From Polynucleobacter sp. JS-Mosq-20-D10 (GTDB lineage Bacteria; Pseudomonadota; Gammaproteobacteria; Burkholderiales; Burkholderiaceae), in contig NZ_CP061305.1 of NCBI RefSeq assembly GCF_018687755.1, positions 62,001 through 126,000 on the forward strand: a stretch of 64,000 nucleotides of DNA, in the 5' to 3' direction. How positions within the stretch are numbered: position 1 is the first letter of the stretch; each line of letters opens with the position of its first letter. Below are positions 42,714 to 52,220 of the stretch, piece after piece. The position numbers were made by a program, and so were the translations under genes. The notes beneath the pieces were generated by a model. That model ran no database searches, was not told the DNA's origin, and worked only from the letters and a program-made list of their open reading frames with translations.

Positions 42714-43190
42714 ATGATTGATCTCGGAGTTTCAAAGCTTGCACTCATTGCAGTAGTTGCATTGGTAGTGGTCGGCCCAGAGCGCCTTCCTAAGATCGCA
42801 CGCATGGCCGGCAACTTATTTGGAAGGGCGCAGCGCTATATGGCTGACGTCAAATCTGAGGTTAGTCGGCAGATGGATGTCGAGGAATTCAAGAAACTCC
42901 GTGAAGAAAGTGTCTCCGCCTTTAAAGATGTGGAAAGCTCACTTCAGTCAACGGTTCAAGAGGCTGGTGCCAATCTGAGTGATCAGGCAGATATCTTTGA
43001 AAATAATTTCACCAGAGCCCCGTTGGATGCAAAAGAAGTGCTTCGCGAGTCAATCCGTCAGGGGCGCAAGAGCTGGGGTGTCAGGCGCGCAGCCAGACCG
43101 GTTTGGTTTAAGCATTCCACTGGGATGCGTACTCGCGTGCAATCTGGTGCGGCTCGCATGAAGCGCTTTCACCATAGCGCTAACAAGTAA
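42714..43190 (+). CDS. tatB: Sec-independent protein translocase subunit TatB
   Basis: TatB with TatC recognises twin-arginine signal peptides. The 158-residue product has one membrane helix with the conserved Glu-like start (MIDLGVSKLALIAVVALVVV), then VGPERLPKIARMAGNL, then a charged helical tail. It is between tatA and tatC with 28-base gaps. Confidence 0.94.
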   Translation: MIDLGVSKLALIAVVALVVVGPERLPKIARMAGNLFGRAQRYMADVKSEVSRQMDVEEFKKLREESVSAFKDVESSLQSTVQEAGANLSDQADIFENNFTRAPLDAKEVLRESIRQGRKSWGVRRAARPVWFKHSTGMRTRVQSGAARMKRFHHSANK

Positions 43191-43218
43191 AAAACTAGAA
43201 GAATAAAAATACCTAAGC

Positions 43219-44016
43219 ATGACTGACAATAATTCAACAGAAGATTCCGGCTTACAAGAATCCTTCCTGTCTCATTTATTTGAGTTGCGTGATCGCATCA
43301 TTAAATCAGCCCTAGCAATCATTGCAGTGTTCGTTTGCCTTGTTTACTGGGCGCCAGATATTTTTCATTTATTTTCACAGCCACTCCTGAATTCATTGCC
43401 CTCTGGTGGCAAGATGATCGTGACTGATGTCACGGGATCATTTTTTGTGCCTATGAAGGTCACCATGCTGGTCGCCTTCTTGATTGCTTTGCCTGTAGTG
43501 ATGTATCAGCTTTGGGCATTCATTGCACCTGGCTTGTATCAACATGAGCGCAAGCTAATCGTGCCATTAATTGTGAGTAGCTATAGCCTCTTTATATTTG
43601 GAATGGCCTTTGCCTACTTTTTGGTATTCCCCACCGTATTTGATTTCATGGCAAGTTACAACGCACCGCTTGGTGCGGAAATGTCTACCGATATAGACAA
43701 ATATCTTAGTTTTGCTATGAATACCTTTTTGGCTTTCGGAGTTACCTTTGAGGTTCCTGTGGTTGTCGTGGTTCTTGTCAGAATGGGTATGGTACCGCTG
43801 GCTAAGTTGAGAGAGATTCGTCCTTATGTGATCGTTGGCGCTTTTGTTATTTCAGCAATCGTTACGCCGCCAGATGTGTTGTCTCAATTGCTTTTGGCTG
43901 TGCCAATGAGTCTTCTTTATGAGCTCGGACTCCTAATAGCGCGGTTTTATGTGCCTAAGCCGTCAGATGACGATGCTGGCACAACAACAAACCCAGATAC
44001 TCAAGCCACCGCTTGA
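43219..44016 (+). CDS. tatC: Sec-independent protein translocase subunit TatC
   Basis: TatC is the six-helix receptor for twin-arginine signal peptides. The 265-residue product has the N-terminal SHLFELRDRIIKSALAI, the conserved FAYFLVFPTVFDFMASY near residues 135-151, and FEVPVVVVVLVRMG. Its last 16 bases overlap the end of the convergent Sel1-repeat gene. Confidence 0.97.
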   Translation: MTDNNSTEDSGLQESFLSHLFELRDRIIKSALAIIAVFVCLVYWAPDIFHLFSQPLLNSLPSGGKMIVTDVTGSFFVPMKVTMLVAFLIALPVVMYQLWAFIAPGLYQHERKLIVPLIVSSYSLFIFGMAFAYFLVFPTVFDFMASYNAPLGAEMSTDIDKYLSFAMNTFLAFGVTFEVPVVVVVLVRMGMVPLAKLREIRPYVIVGAFVISAIVTPPDVLSQLLLAVPMSLLYELGLLIARFYVPKPSDDDAGTTTNPDTQATA

Positions 44017-45458
44017 TCTTGCGAGAAGGTGGCGGTAAGCCACTCTATTACCCGATCAAATCGATAGCGCCTTTGCCGAAGGTTACCCTCGAGGCCTGAT
44101 TCATTTCCCGCAAATACTTTTCCAGCTGCAAGTAGAGAGCGTCGCTGCTGGGTGGTATCTATTTGAATTAATCTTGGCAAAATCTTGGGTAACTCATGGC
44201 GAAGATCCACTACGACACAATGTTCGTGCTGCAATTGACCTATCTCACAAAGCAATAGCTCGGTCTTACTGAAGTTAAATTGATTGGCAATGATGAGTCG
44301 ATGGCACAGCAAAATCCATTCCTCATCCAGTTTATGTTCTGCATGATGATTAAGTGCTTCCCCTGCAAAAGTTGCTAACTCATACCAATTATTACCTTTG
44401 GGATTGGGAACATTTTCTAAAATTTTTCTGAGCAATTCTTTCGCTTCAGGCACACCTTGTTGATGTGCTTGCCAAATCCAATAAGAGGCTTGCAGGCCGC
44501 GAACCTTCTCCTCCACTTTCTCGCGCTTGCGCCATAAATTTGCGCCTCTTCTAAATTGTGCTTGTGCATGCCCCAAATCAGCTGCACGATCAAAACAGCG
44601 GTCACTTTCACTGGCGTTATATCCAGAAAATTGCGGACGACGATAAATCTCACCAAGTGCAAACCAGGCATCTCGATCACCATCTTTTGCTGCAAGCTCT
44701 AACCAGTAAGCAGCTCTCTTAAGTGATGCATTTGATTTTCCACCCTTATCCAAAGTGGGTAGTTCGACAAACTGAGCCAACTTCAACCCAAGAGTTAATT
44801 TAGCAACAGTGAGGCCGAGTTCGGCAGCCCTCAGAAGTGCATCTTCATTTTTATCAGCAACCCAAGAATTCCAAATGGAGGAAAGCATTTCATCTTTGGG
44901 TTGCAGCTTGATAAGAAGTTCTTTGGCAGAGTGAGTAAATGGTGATTCTGTCTCGGCTAGATCTAATAGAAAATCTTTGGCGATCTTTCTAAGAGATGAA
45001 AGTTCGCGCCCATCATTTTGTTTGGTAAGCCATGTACCCAGTTGCGATTGGAGATCTTTCTTATCGGGATGTAGTAATAGATCGGCTAGTTGCCACTGCG
45101 CAGCACTGCTGTCGGGTGTTCGTGCTTTTGCTATCTCCCAAAATGATTGCCAGCCAAAGAAAAATGCAGGCGAATTAACGGTTGCGGCCAGAGGAACTTC
45201 TGTAATTTGTCCTAGCATCCCCAGAATTTGTAAGGATGGCGCGCCGGTATCGGCAACCTCCTCGTTGCTTGAGCTTGCTTTTCCAAGTACTTGATTTTTA
45301 AGAGATAAATATGATTTTTCTAGCCAAATCAAGGCATTCGAAGGCTGTATTGGGGTTTTGAAGGCACCGCTAAGATAGGCGGATGCTAAATTTTGTTGTG
45401 CGGAAACATCACCAAGACGGGCTGATTGCAGGATTTTTAAGAATTCACGGCTTGCCAT
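44001..45458 (-). CDS. Sel1-like repeat protein
   Basis: The start at 45458 gives 485 residues beginning ASREFLKILQSARLGDVSAQ; the frame is open 42 codons further, but that extension does not resemble the rest. Sel1/TPR-like helical repeats are visible at both ends (QNLASAYLSGAF; AAYWLELAAKDGDRDAWFAL; ASYWIWQAHQQGVPEAKELL). There is no signal peptide, so it is probably cytoplasmic. Such proteins are scaffolds; I cannot assign a partner. It is tail to tail with tatC. Confidence 0.7.
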   Translation of the reverse strand: MASREFLKILQSARLGDVSAQQNLASAYLSGAFKTPIQPSNALIWLEKSYLSLKNQVLGKASSSNEEVADTGAPSLQILGMLGQITEVPLAATVNSPAFFFGWQSFWEIAKARTPDSSAAQWQLADLLLHPDKKDLQSQLGTWLTKQNDGRELSSLRKIAKDFLLDLAETESPFTHSAKELLIKLQPKDEMLSSIWNSWVADKNEDALLRAAELGLTVAKLTLGLKLAQFVELPTLDKGGKSNASLKRAAYWLELAAKDGDRDAWFALGEIYRRPQFSGYNASESDRCFDRAADLGHAQAQFRRGANLWRKREKVEEKVRGLQASYWIWQAHQQGVPEAKELLRKILENVPNPKGNNWYELATFAGEALNHHAEHKLDEEWILLCHRLIIANQFNFSKTELLLCEIGQLQHEHCVVVDLRHELPKILPRLIQIDTTQQRRSLLAAGKVFAGNESGLEGNLRQRRYRFDRVIEWLTATFSQDQAVA

Positions 45459-45667
45459 ATGACAATTCTGCCATCTAAGACCCCAAAACACCTCAAAAGT
45501 ATGCCCTTGTTGCCGTGATACAACAAAGAAAGCCAAAAAACTACCTTTTGACAAGCAAAAAGAGCTTCTAAATACCCTTACCACCAGACTAGTGGGGCAA
45601 AACCAGCAAAATTCGTGAGTCCCAGATTTTATTTGGGCATTACTTTTAATTTATGGAGATTCAAAGA

Positions 45668-46936
45668 ATGAAAAAATCGCTATTCGCAATCGCTGCAGTA
45701 ACAGCATTTGCTGGTGCAGCTCAAGCTCAGTCAAGCGTGACTGTTTATGGTATTTTGGACGTTGGCTATGCAGGTGGTAACTCACGTGTTTCACCAGGCG
45801 GCTCAACTGCAGTTGCTAGAGCAACTGGTAATGCATTTACAAACGGTGCTGAGTCTACAAACCGTTTAGGTTTCAAAGGTTCCGAAGATTTGGGCGGCGG
45901 TATGTCTGCATTCTTCACTATCGAGCAAGCAATCACTCCAAACGGTGACTCTTCATTTGCTAACAGCGGCAACATGAACCGTCAAACTTTTGCCGGCTTG
46001 AAAAAGAATGGTTTAGGTGCTGTAGCTTTCGGTACACAGTACACACCACTCCATAACGCTGTTGCAGCAACTGATGCAGGCAATGCAAATAACATCATGG
46101 GTGACGTAATCTACGTTGCTTCTACTGCACCTACAACTGTTACTGCTGCTGGCGCTTCAACCAACGCCAACAATTTGGATACAAACTCTGGTTACACAGT
46201 TCGTGTTCGTAACGCAATGATGCTCGATAGCGATTCATTTGCTGGTTTCAAAGCACACGCAATGTTGGTAGCTAACAACAACAATACAAACCAAACTTCT
46301 GCTACTGCAACTAACGTTACTGGTGGTATCAACAACCAAAACGGTTGGGGCTTAGGCTTGGATTACACATGGAATAAATTGTTTGTTACAGCTAACTACC
46401 AAGCTTTGACATCTAAGAATCCATGGAACACTACTGCTGTTGCTTCTTTGAACACAACTACAGGCGCAACTGCAACTGCTGCTGGTACTACTGGCGCAGC
46501 TACAATCTGGGGCGTTGGTGGTTCAAACATCACTGGTACAAACGTTCAAGATAACCAAACTTATGTTGCTGGTACTTATGACTTCGGTATCTTGAAGGCA
46601 TATGCTCAGTGGGTAAACCGTAAGGCTACTTCACAAATTACTGCAACTCAGTATGTTTCACGTTCTGCACAGCAGGTCGGTGTTCGTAGCTTCATCACTC
46701 CAACAATTGAAGCATGGGCAAGTGCTGGTAATGGTAAGTACACTGCATTCGGTGCAAGCAATCCATCAGCTAGCTTCACTGGTTACCAAGTTGGTTCTAA
46801 CTACTGGCTCAGCAAGCGTACTAACTTGTACGCTATCTATGGTCAGTCACAAACTTCTAACGTAGCTATATCAACAACTGGATTTACATCCACAAATGCA
46901 AATAACTACGCTTTAGGTTTGCGTCACACTTTCTAA
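45668..46936 (+). CDS. Gram-negative general porin
   Basis: This is an outer-membrane trimeric beta-barrel porin of the betaproteobacterial (OmpC-like) type. The ATG at 45668, with GGAG 9 bases upstream, gives 422 residues. It has a signal peptide ending AQA-QSSVTVYGILDVGY, a barrel start typical of the family, and repeated Tyr/Asn/Gly-rich strands. The C-terminal LGLRHTF ends in the Phe used for BAM recognition. Long Asn/Thr/Ala-rich loops suggest variable surface regions. A strong terminator follows. Confidence 0.93.
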   Translation: MKKSLFAIAAVTAFAGAAQAQSSVTVYGILDVGYAGGNSRVSPGGSTAVARATGNAFTNGAESTNRLGFKGSEDLGGGMSAFFTIEQAITPNGDSSFANSGNMNRQTFAGLKKNGLGAVAFGTQYTPLHNAVAATDAGNANNIMGDVIYVASTAPTTVTAAGASTNANNLDTNSGYTVRVRNAMMLDSDSFAGFKAHAMLVANNNNTNQTSATATNVTGGINNQNGWGLGLDYTWNKLFVTANYQALTSKNPWNTTAVASLNTTTGATATAAGTTGAATIWGVGGSNITGTNVQDNQTYVAGTYDFGILKAYAQWVNRKATSQITATQYVSRSAQQVGVRSFITPTIEAWASAGNGKYTAFGASNPSASFTGYQVGSNYWLSKRTNLYAIYGQSQTSNVAISTTGFTSTNANNYALGLRHTF

Positions 46937-46980
46937 TTTAAGACTGGCTTAGCCAGTTAAGAATTGGAATAGCAATAAAC

Positions 46981-47012
46981 AAAACCCCACTGCAGCAATG
47001 CAGTGGGGTTTT
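46981..47012. terminator. Bidirectional terminator after the porin gene
   Basis: AAAACCCCACTGC at 46981-46993 pairs perfectly with GCAGTGGGGTTTT at 47000-47012 across a 6-base loop. T-runs lie on both readings, so it can end the porin transcript and the minus-strand TPR-glycosyltransferase operon, whose last gene ends at 47033. Confidence 0.93.
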
Positions 47013-47032
47013 GGTTTTATTGGGAGCAATGA

Positions 47033-49381
47033 TTACGTATTATTTCGGCTCGATGCCCCACCCATCATCCCCTCATAAACCGCTTCTAAGTCTTTAGTAA
47101 AGCTAGTGGTATTAAAGAGAGGTGTTGTCAGGCGATGTTGCTCGAGACGAACTCGCGTTTGCTGCAGTTTTTCTGGGTGATGGGCCAGTTCAATAGCTAG
47201 TGCCTCATACTCTGCTGGAGAGCTTGCAATCATCTCAGGTAGATTAATTGCAGTCAGTAGGCTAGCGGCTACCCTACCGGCAAAACTATTGCCTTTGCAG
47301 GTGAGTACGGGTAGACCTGCCCATAGCGCATCGCTAGCAGTGGTGTGGGCGTTATAGGGCAATGTATCTAAGAACAAGTCGGCCAAGCGATGGCGGGCTA
47401 AATGCTCGGTTAAAGGCAGTCGCTTAGCAAATAGGATGCGCGAAGCATCAACCCCGCGTTTTACAGCCTCTTTTTGTAGATTGTTGCCTGCTGTAGGATT
47501 ATCTTCAATTAACCACAGTACGCTGGTAGGACTTGCTTGCAAGATCCTCATCCATATATCAAAGGTGGCAGGGGTAATTTTGTAATTATTGTTAAAGCAG
47601 CAATAGACAAATCCTTGCTCAGGCAAGCCAAAGTCTGCCCTAGTCAATACGCTATCGGAAATGATGCGCTTAAAGTCGTTGGCTTGATAGCAATGTGGCA
47701 AATACGCAATTTTTTCACTGTAGAACGATTGGCTGTCAGAAGGAATGACAATGGGATCCGCAATGAGATAGTCTATATAAGGTGCACCAATCGTCCCTGG
47801 AAATCCAAGGTAGTTCACTTGTACTGGTGCTGGCCTGTAAGCAAAAACACCTTGGCGGCCATCTCCAAAGTAGCCGTTCAGGTTCACAAGAATATCGATC
47901 CCCGTCTCCTGAATAAGCTGCGCAGCTTGTAGATCTGTCAGGCGAGTGATATCAAACATCTGGGTAAACGCTGCTGTGATCCGAGCACGTAAAGGGCTGC
48001 CATCATCCCAGCCGTTATCAAAAGCATAAATCTCAAAGCGATCTTGATCGTGAGACTCATAGACTCCAGTCATCAGGATCGAGGTAGCTTGATCCCTAAA
48101 CTCACCACAAAGATAGCCGATGCGAATTTTTGGACTTGGCGGCCGAGAAACGGCAGGCAATGGGTTCTGGGCGGGAAAGTGGTCGGCAGCAAAGATCTGC
48201 GCACACACGGCTAAGTCTGCTTCTGAATCGCAGATGCCTTGCAGGCCAAATGGTTCAGTAGTCTTTTGACCAGAGCGCATACCTGCAATGACTTGGGAAT
48301 AGAGCGCATCAAGACCTTCCCAGTCGCACAACAGCATTTTGGTATGCAGATAGTTCCCTAATAAAAAAGGTTCATTGGGGGAGAGTTGAAGTGCAGTCTT
48401 GATGTGTTCGAGGGCTTGGTCATGATGCATTAATGCCCTTAATGGCATGACAATATTAATGTGCGCACTGAAATTGTTTGAATCGATTGCAATGGTTTTT
48501 TTATAGGAGATTATTGATTCATCATGTCTTTTCAAGATGTTTAGTACGATTGCATTGTTATAGTTCGCATCAATATATTTTGGGTCAAGTCTGATGGCTT
48601 GGGCATACGAGTGGAGCGCATCCCCATAATTTTTTATAGCTTGCTCTGCAACTCCTTTATTGAACCATGCATCCTTGTAATTTGGGTTTAACTCAAGCGC
48701 TTTAATAAAATAGGCAATTGCGTTTTCATGTTGATTGAGTTTGTTGTAGCACACGCCTAAATTTGATGTTGCCTCAAGATGTGTTGGTAATTTTCTTATC
48801 GTTTCTTGGTATTGATTAATTGCCTCTGCATATTTTTTAAGCTCAAAATATGTCACACCTTTGTTATATGCTGCATCAAGATAATTTGGATCGATTACAA
48901 GAGCTTTATCGAACGACTTTAATGCCTCGTCATGCCTTGAGACTTCCTTTAGTAAAATGCCACGATTAGACCAAAGATGAGCTAAATTTGGGTTGAGTTG
49001 GATAGCATTCTCTATAGCTTTTAGCGATGTAGAAAAATCTTTTGCCATAAAAGCACAGCGAGCCAGGTTCGATACGATATCCAGATTACTAGGCACTAAA
49101 GAAATGAGCTTTTCATAAAACCCAATTGCTGCCTGCCAATCACCCTGCGCCTCTAAGGACTGAATAAGATGGTTCAGTGTTGCGATATCTGCGGGATTTA
49201 ATTTAGCCGCGGTCATTAGCAGTGTAGATGCTGATCCATGATCGCCAGATTGGGCTTTTAGAAAAGCCAGCATTTGCAATGCTTCAACATTATCTGCTTC
49301 CGCACTAATAATTTTGTGTAATACATTTTCTGCAGCGGATAAATTTCCGCTCTGCATATATTTGAGGGCTTCTGCAATCAT
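47033..49381 (-). CDS. TPR protein with GT41 (O-GlcNAc transferase-like) domain, copy 1
   Basis: The 782-residue product has about nine tetratricopeptide repeats (1 to about 320) and a C-terminal SPINDLY/OGT-type domain. Matches to the human OGT core are clear: RPAPVQVNYLGFPGTIGAP, CCFNNNYKITPATF (Lys of the UDP site), and NAHTTASDALWAGLPVL. In the first catalytic lobe the usual D-F-x-x-H-P reads EFRDQATS, so that His is missing. Residues 321-776 are identical to copy 2 at 50141. It is the last gene of a minus-strand operon. The acceptor protein is unknown. Confidence 0.85.
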   Translation of the reverse strand: MIAEALKYMQSGNLSAAENVLHKIISAEADNVEALQMLAFLKAQSGDHGSASTLLMTAAKLNPADIATLNHLIQSLEAQGDWQAAIGFYEKLISLVPSNLDIVSNLARCAFMAKDFSTSLKAIENAIQLNPNLAHLWSNRGILLKEVSRHDEALKSFDKALVIDPNYLDAAYNKGVTYFELKKYAEAINQYQETIRKLPTHLEATSNLGVCYNKLNQHENAIAYFIKALELNPNYKDAWFNKGVAEQAIKNYGDALHSYAQAIRLDPKYIDANYNNAIVLNILKRHDESIISYKKTIAIDSNNFSAHINIVMPLRALMHHDQALEHIKTALQLSPNEPFLLGNYLHTKMLLCDWEGLDALYSQVIAGMRSGQKTTEPFGLQGICDSEADLAVCAQIFAADHFPAQNPLPAVSRPPSPKIRIGYLCGEFRDQATSILMTGVYESHDQDRFEIYAFDNGWDDGSPLRARITAAFTQMFDITRLTDLQAAQLIQETGIDILVNLNGYFGDGRQGVFAYRPAPVQVNYLGFPGTIGAPYIDYLIADPIVIPSDSQSFYSEKIAYLPHCYQANDFKRIISDSVLTRADFGLPEQGFVYCCFNNNYKITPATFDIWMRILQASPTSVLWLIEDNPTAGNNLQKEAVKRGVDASRILFAKRLPLTEHLARHRLADLFLDTLPYNAHTTASDALWAGLPVLTCKGNSFAGRVAASLLTAINLPEMIASSPAEYEALAIELAHHPEKLQQTRVRLEQHRLTTPLFNTTSFTKDLEAVYEGMMGGASSRNNT
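47054..48421 (-). repeat. Catalytic module direct repeat, copy 1
   Basis: These 1368 bases appear identical to 50168-51535, by reading both stretches line by line. The bases just outside differ on both sides. The repeat covers the last TPR and the whole GT41 domain but not the TPR arm. The two copies are in the same orientation, 3114 bases apart. Confidence 0.9.
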
Positions 49382-49394
49382 TCTTTACTCTACG

Positions 49395-50144
49395 TTATGC
49401 TTTTAGATTAAGTAAATTATTTACCGCAACATATAGGATATGGTCATATTGCGGTCTTTGTTCGCCCGTAAAAAAAGACCTTTCGTTAAGACATAAATTA
49501 GCGCCTCCTATAGGGTGCGCAGAGTTGGATGAAATATAGTCTGGAATTCCACCTTGGGGATCTTTGCATATACGTAGCAAGGCATAAAAATTAAGTATGT
49601 TAAATCCGTAAATGATGTTTACATTAGGAATCGAAAAAGACTTCAATAGAGATGGTCCAATAATGGTTCTATCTATTACTGCATCTTTTGTTGCGGTCTT
49701 GAGAGCTGTATACGCTTTGTCAAGATACTCACTTAGCATCGGAGATGACTTACTGAAAAACATAAATGCATTATTTATGCCATGAACAGGATTTGATTCC
49801 GAGTCAAAAGCCAATTCGTAGGAGAATCCATAAGGCAGCGAAAGATCCAGTGATATTTGATCTTTATTGAGAATGAGCATATCAATATCAGTCCAAATGA
49901 CTACATCAAACTCCCTTAGCTCTTCCCTTATCCACTCCAATCTACATATGTCAGAAATAGTGCAAAGGTTATTATCCTTGACAGTATCTTTAGCCCATTG
50001 CGGTGCATATTCAAAGAATTCATCACCTTTAAATTTATAGGTCCAACCGTTTTCAGAGGCTAAATTACGAATGCTGTTTTGGCATAGATTTACCCATTCT
50101 GGAATATCAAAAGTGCGGAAAGATTGGAGTAAGGCAATATTCAT
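49395..50144 (-). CDS. DXD-motif glycosyltransferase (GT32-like)
   Basis: The 249-residue protein has the GT-A pattern of DXD sugar transferases: SDICRLEWI near residues 64-72, then IWTDIDM with Asp86 and Asp88, the likely metal- and UDP-sugar-binding pair. It has no signal peptide or membrane helix. Its start overlaps copy 2 by 4 bases (ATGA) and copy 1 starts 13 bases after it, so the three form one operon. The DNA is AT-rich compared with the repeat on either side. The sugar and acceptor are unknown. Confidence 0.7.
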   Translation of the reverse strand: MNIALLQSFRTFDIPEWVNLCQNSIRNLASENGWTYKFKGDEFFEYAPQWAKDTVKDNNLCTISDICRLEWIREELREFDVVIWTDIDMLILNKDQISLDLSLPYGFSYELAFDSESNPVHGINNAFMFFSKSSPMLSEYLDKAYTALKTATKDAVIDRTIIGPSLLKSFSIPNVNIIYGFNILNFYALLRICKDPQGGIPDYISSNSAHPIGGANLCLNERSFFTGEQRPQYDHILYVAVNNLLNLKA

Positions 50145-52006
50145 AGAATTTTGATTTTATTTGTTTGTGCCCCACCCATCATCCCCTCATAAACCGCTTC
50201 TAAGTCTTTAGTAAAGCTAGTGGTATTAAAGAGAGGTGTTGTCAGGCGATGTTGCTCGAGACGAACTCGCGTTTGCTGCAGTTTTTCTGGGTGATGGGCC
50301 AGTTCAATAGCTAGTGCCTCATACTCTGCTGGAGAGCTTGCAATCATCTCAGGTAGATTAATTGCAGTCAGTAGGCTAGCGGCTACCCTACCGGCAAAAC
50401 TATTGCCTTTGCAGGTGAGTACGGGTAGACCTGCCCATAGCGCATCGCTAGCAGTGGTGTGGGCGTTATAGGGCAATGTATCTAAGAACAAGTCGGCCAA
50501 GCGATGGCGGGCTAAATGCTCGGTTAAAGGCAGTCGCTTAGCAAATAGGATGCGCGAAGCATCAACCCCGCGTTTTACAGCCTCTTTTTGTAGATTGTTG
50601 CCTGCTGTAGGATTATCTTCAATTAACCACAGTACGCTGGTAGGACTTGCTTGCAAGATCCTCATCCATATATCAAAGGTGGCAGGGGTAATTTTGTAAT
50701 TATTGTTAAAGCAGCAATAGACAAATCCTTGCTCAGGCAAGCCAAAGTCTGCCCTAGTCAATACGCTATCGGAAATGATGCGCTTAAAGTCGTTGGCTTG
50801 ATAGCAATGTGGCAAATACGCAATTTTTTCACTGTAGAACGATTGGCTGTCAGAAGGAATGACAATGGGATCCGCAATGAGATAGTCTATATAAGGTGCA
50901 CCAATCGTCCCTGGAAATCCAAGGTAGTTCACTTGTACTGGTGCTGGCCTGTAAGCAAAAACACCTTGGCGGCCATCTCCAAAGTAGCCGTTCAGGTTCA
51001 CAAGAATATCGATCCCCGTCTCCTGAATAAGCTGCGCAGCTTGTAGATCTGTCAGGCGAGTGATATCAAACATCTGGGTAAACGCTGCTGTGATCCGAGC
51101 ACGTAAAGGGCTGCCATCATCCCAGCCGTTATCAAAAGCATAAATCTCAAAGCGATCTTGATCGTGAGACTCATAGACTCCAGTCATCAGGATCGAGGTA
51201 GCTTGATCCCTAAACTCACCACAAAGATAGCCGATGCGAATTTTTGGACTTGGCGGCCGAGAAACGGCAGGCAATGGGTTCTGGGCGGGAAAGTGGTCGG
51301 CAGCAAAGATCTGCGCACACACGGCTAAGTCTGCTTCTGAATCGCAGATGCCTTGCAGGCCAAATGGTTCAGTAGTCTTTTGACCAGAGCGCATACCTGC
51401 AATGACTTGGGAATAGAGCGCATCAAGACCTTCCCAGTCGCACAACAGCATTTTGGTATGCAGATAGTTCCCTAATAAAAAAGGTTCATTGGGGGAGAGT
51501 TGAAGTGCAGTCTTGATGTGTTCGAGGGCTTGGTCGTAAAGTTTCAACTTTAATAATGCATTTGATTTGTTTGCCATTGCATTTGCATAACCTGGTGCAA
51601 TGAGAATGGCTTGGTCGTAATATTGAAGAGATTCTTGCGCCTGCTTGATTTCTTGGTATAGATTGCCAATATTGTTGAAGGCTTCGGCATATCCCGGCAA
51701 TAGCTTAATTGCCAGTTGGTAGCAATCTATGGCCTCTTGATGCCTGCCCAAGGTGCGTAATATGTTGCCTTTATTGCTGTGGGTAATACCATTTTGAGGA
51801 TTAATTTTTATAGAGGCATTAATAGATTCAAGGGCTTCTTGATTCTTGCCTTGAAGGGCTTTTGCAATACTGAGGAAGCGGTGAATATCTGCATTTTGAG
51901 GATCGAGCTTCAAGCATGCAGATAAAAGCGATTCAGCTTCATTGAAATGACCATCTTGGAGATTTCTGATGGCATTTTCCAGTTGCTTATTAAGGGTTTG
52001 CATCAT
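50141..52006 (-). CDS. TPR protein with GT41 (O-GlcNAc transferase-like) domain, copy 2
   Basis: The 621-residue product is shorter than copy 1: about four TPRs (1-157) precede a catalytic domain. Residues 158-613 are identical to copy 1, including the missing His in EFRDQATS. The TPR arm has no close match to that of copy 1, and the last eight residues also differ. It is the first gene of the minus-strand operon and divergent from the third paralog, 214 bases away. An adjacent second ATG at 52003 is possible. Confidence 0.85.
   Translation of the reverse strand: MMQTLNKQLENAIRNLQDGHFNEAESLLSACLKLDPQNADIHRFLSIAKALQGKNQEALESINASIKINPQNGITHSNKGNILRTLGRHQEAIDCYQLAIKLLPGYAEAFNNIGNLYQEIKQAQESLQYYDQAILIAPGYANAMANKSNALLKLKLYDQALEHIKTALQLSPNEPFLLGNYLHTKMLLCDWEGLDALYSQVIAGMRSGQKTTEPFGLQGICDSEADLAVCAQIFAADHFPAQNPLPAVSRPPSPKIRIGYLCGEFRDQATSILMTGVYESHDQDRFEIYAFDNGWDDGSPLRARITAAFTQMFDITRLTDLQAAQLIQETGIDILVNLNGYFGDGRQGVFAYRPAPVQVNYLGFPGTIGAPYIDYLIADPIVIPSDSQSFYSEKIAYLPHCYQANDFKRIISDSVLTRADFGLPEQGFVYCCFNNNYKITPATFDIWMRILQASPTSVLWLIEDNPTAGNNLQKEAVKRGVDASRILFAKRLPLTEHLARHRLADLFLDTLPYNAHTTASDALWAGLPVLTCKGNSFAGRVAASLLTAINLPEMIASSPAEYEALAIELAHHPEKLQQTRVRLEQHRLTTPLFNTTSFTKDLEAVYEGMMGGAQTNKIKIL
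50168..51535 (-). repeat. Catalytic module direct repeat, copy 2
   Basis: This is the second copy of the 1368-base module at 47054-48421. Recombination between the two would delete 3114 bases, including the glycosyltransferase gene and the TPR arm of copy 1, and leave one intact fused gene. Confidence 0.9.
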
Positions 52007-52220
52007 CAGGCGAGTATGTGGTTTGTATATGCTGGCTTAGGCAAAGAAACTTGACTTAAGCCTTTGTGCTGTTGAGGCATTATCCGTTTCTTTACTTATT
52101 GTTGCAATGCATAAACCTACTGCTTGTTCAATTCTGAAGATAATGAAGTAGTCTTGAGCGATTGGCATTCTTACAATATGCTAGCTTGAGAGTCTAGCTT
52201 CTAAATAGAGAAATGTAAGT

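Noticed and set aside
47537..51046. Two identical 131-codon plus-strand frames at 47537-47932 and 50651-51046.
   Set aside because: They are identical only because they lie antisense in the duplicated GT41 module; the minus-strand frame explains the conservation.
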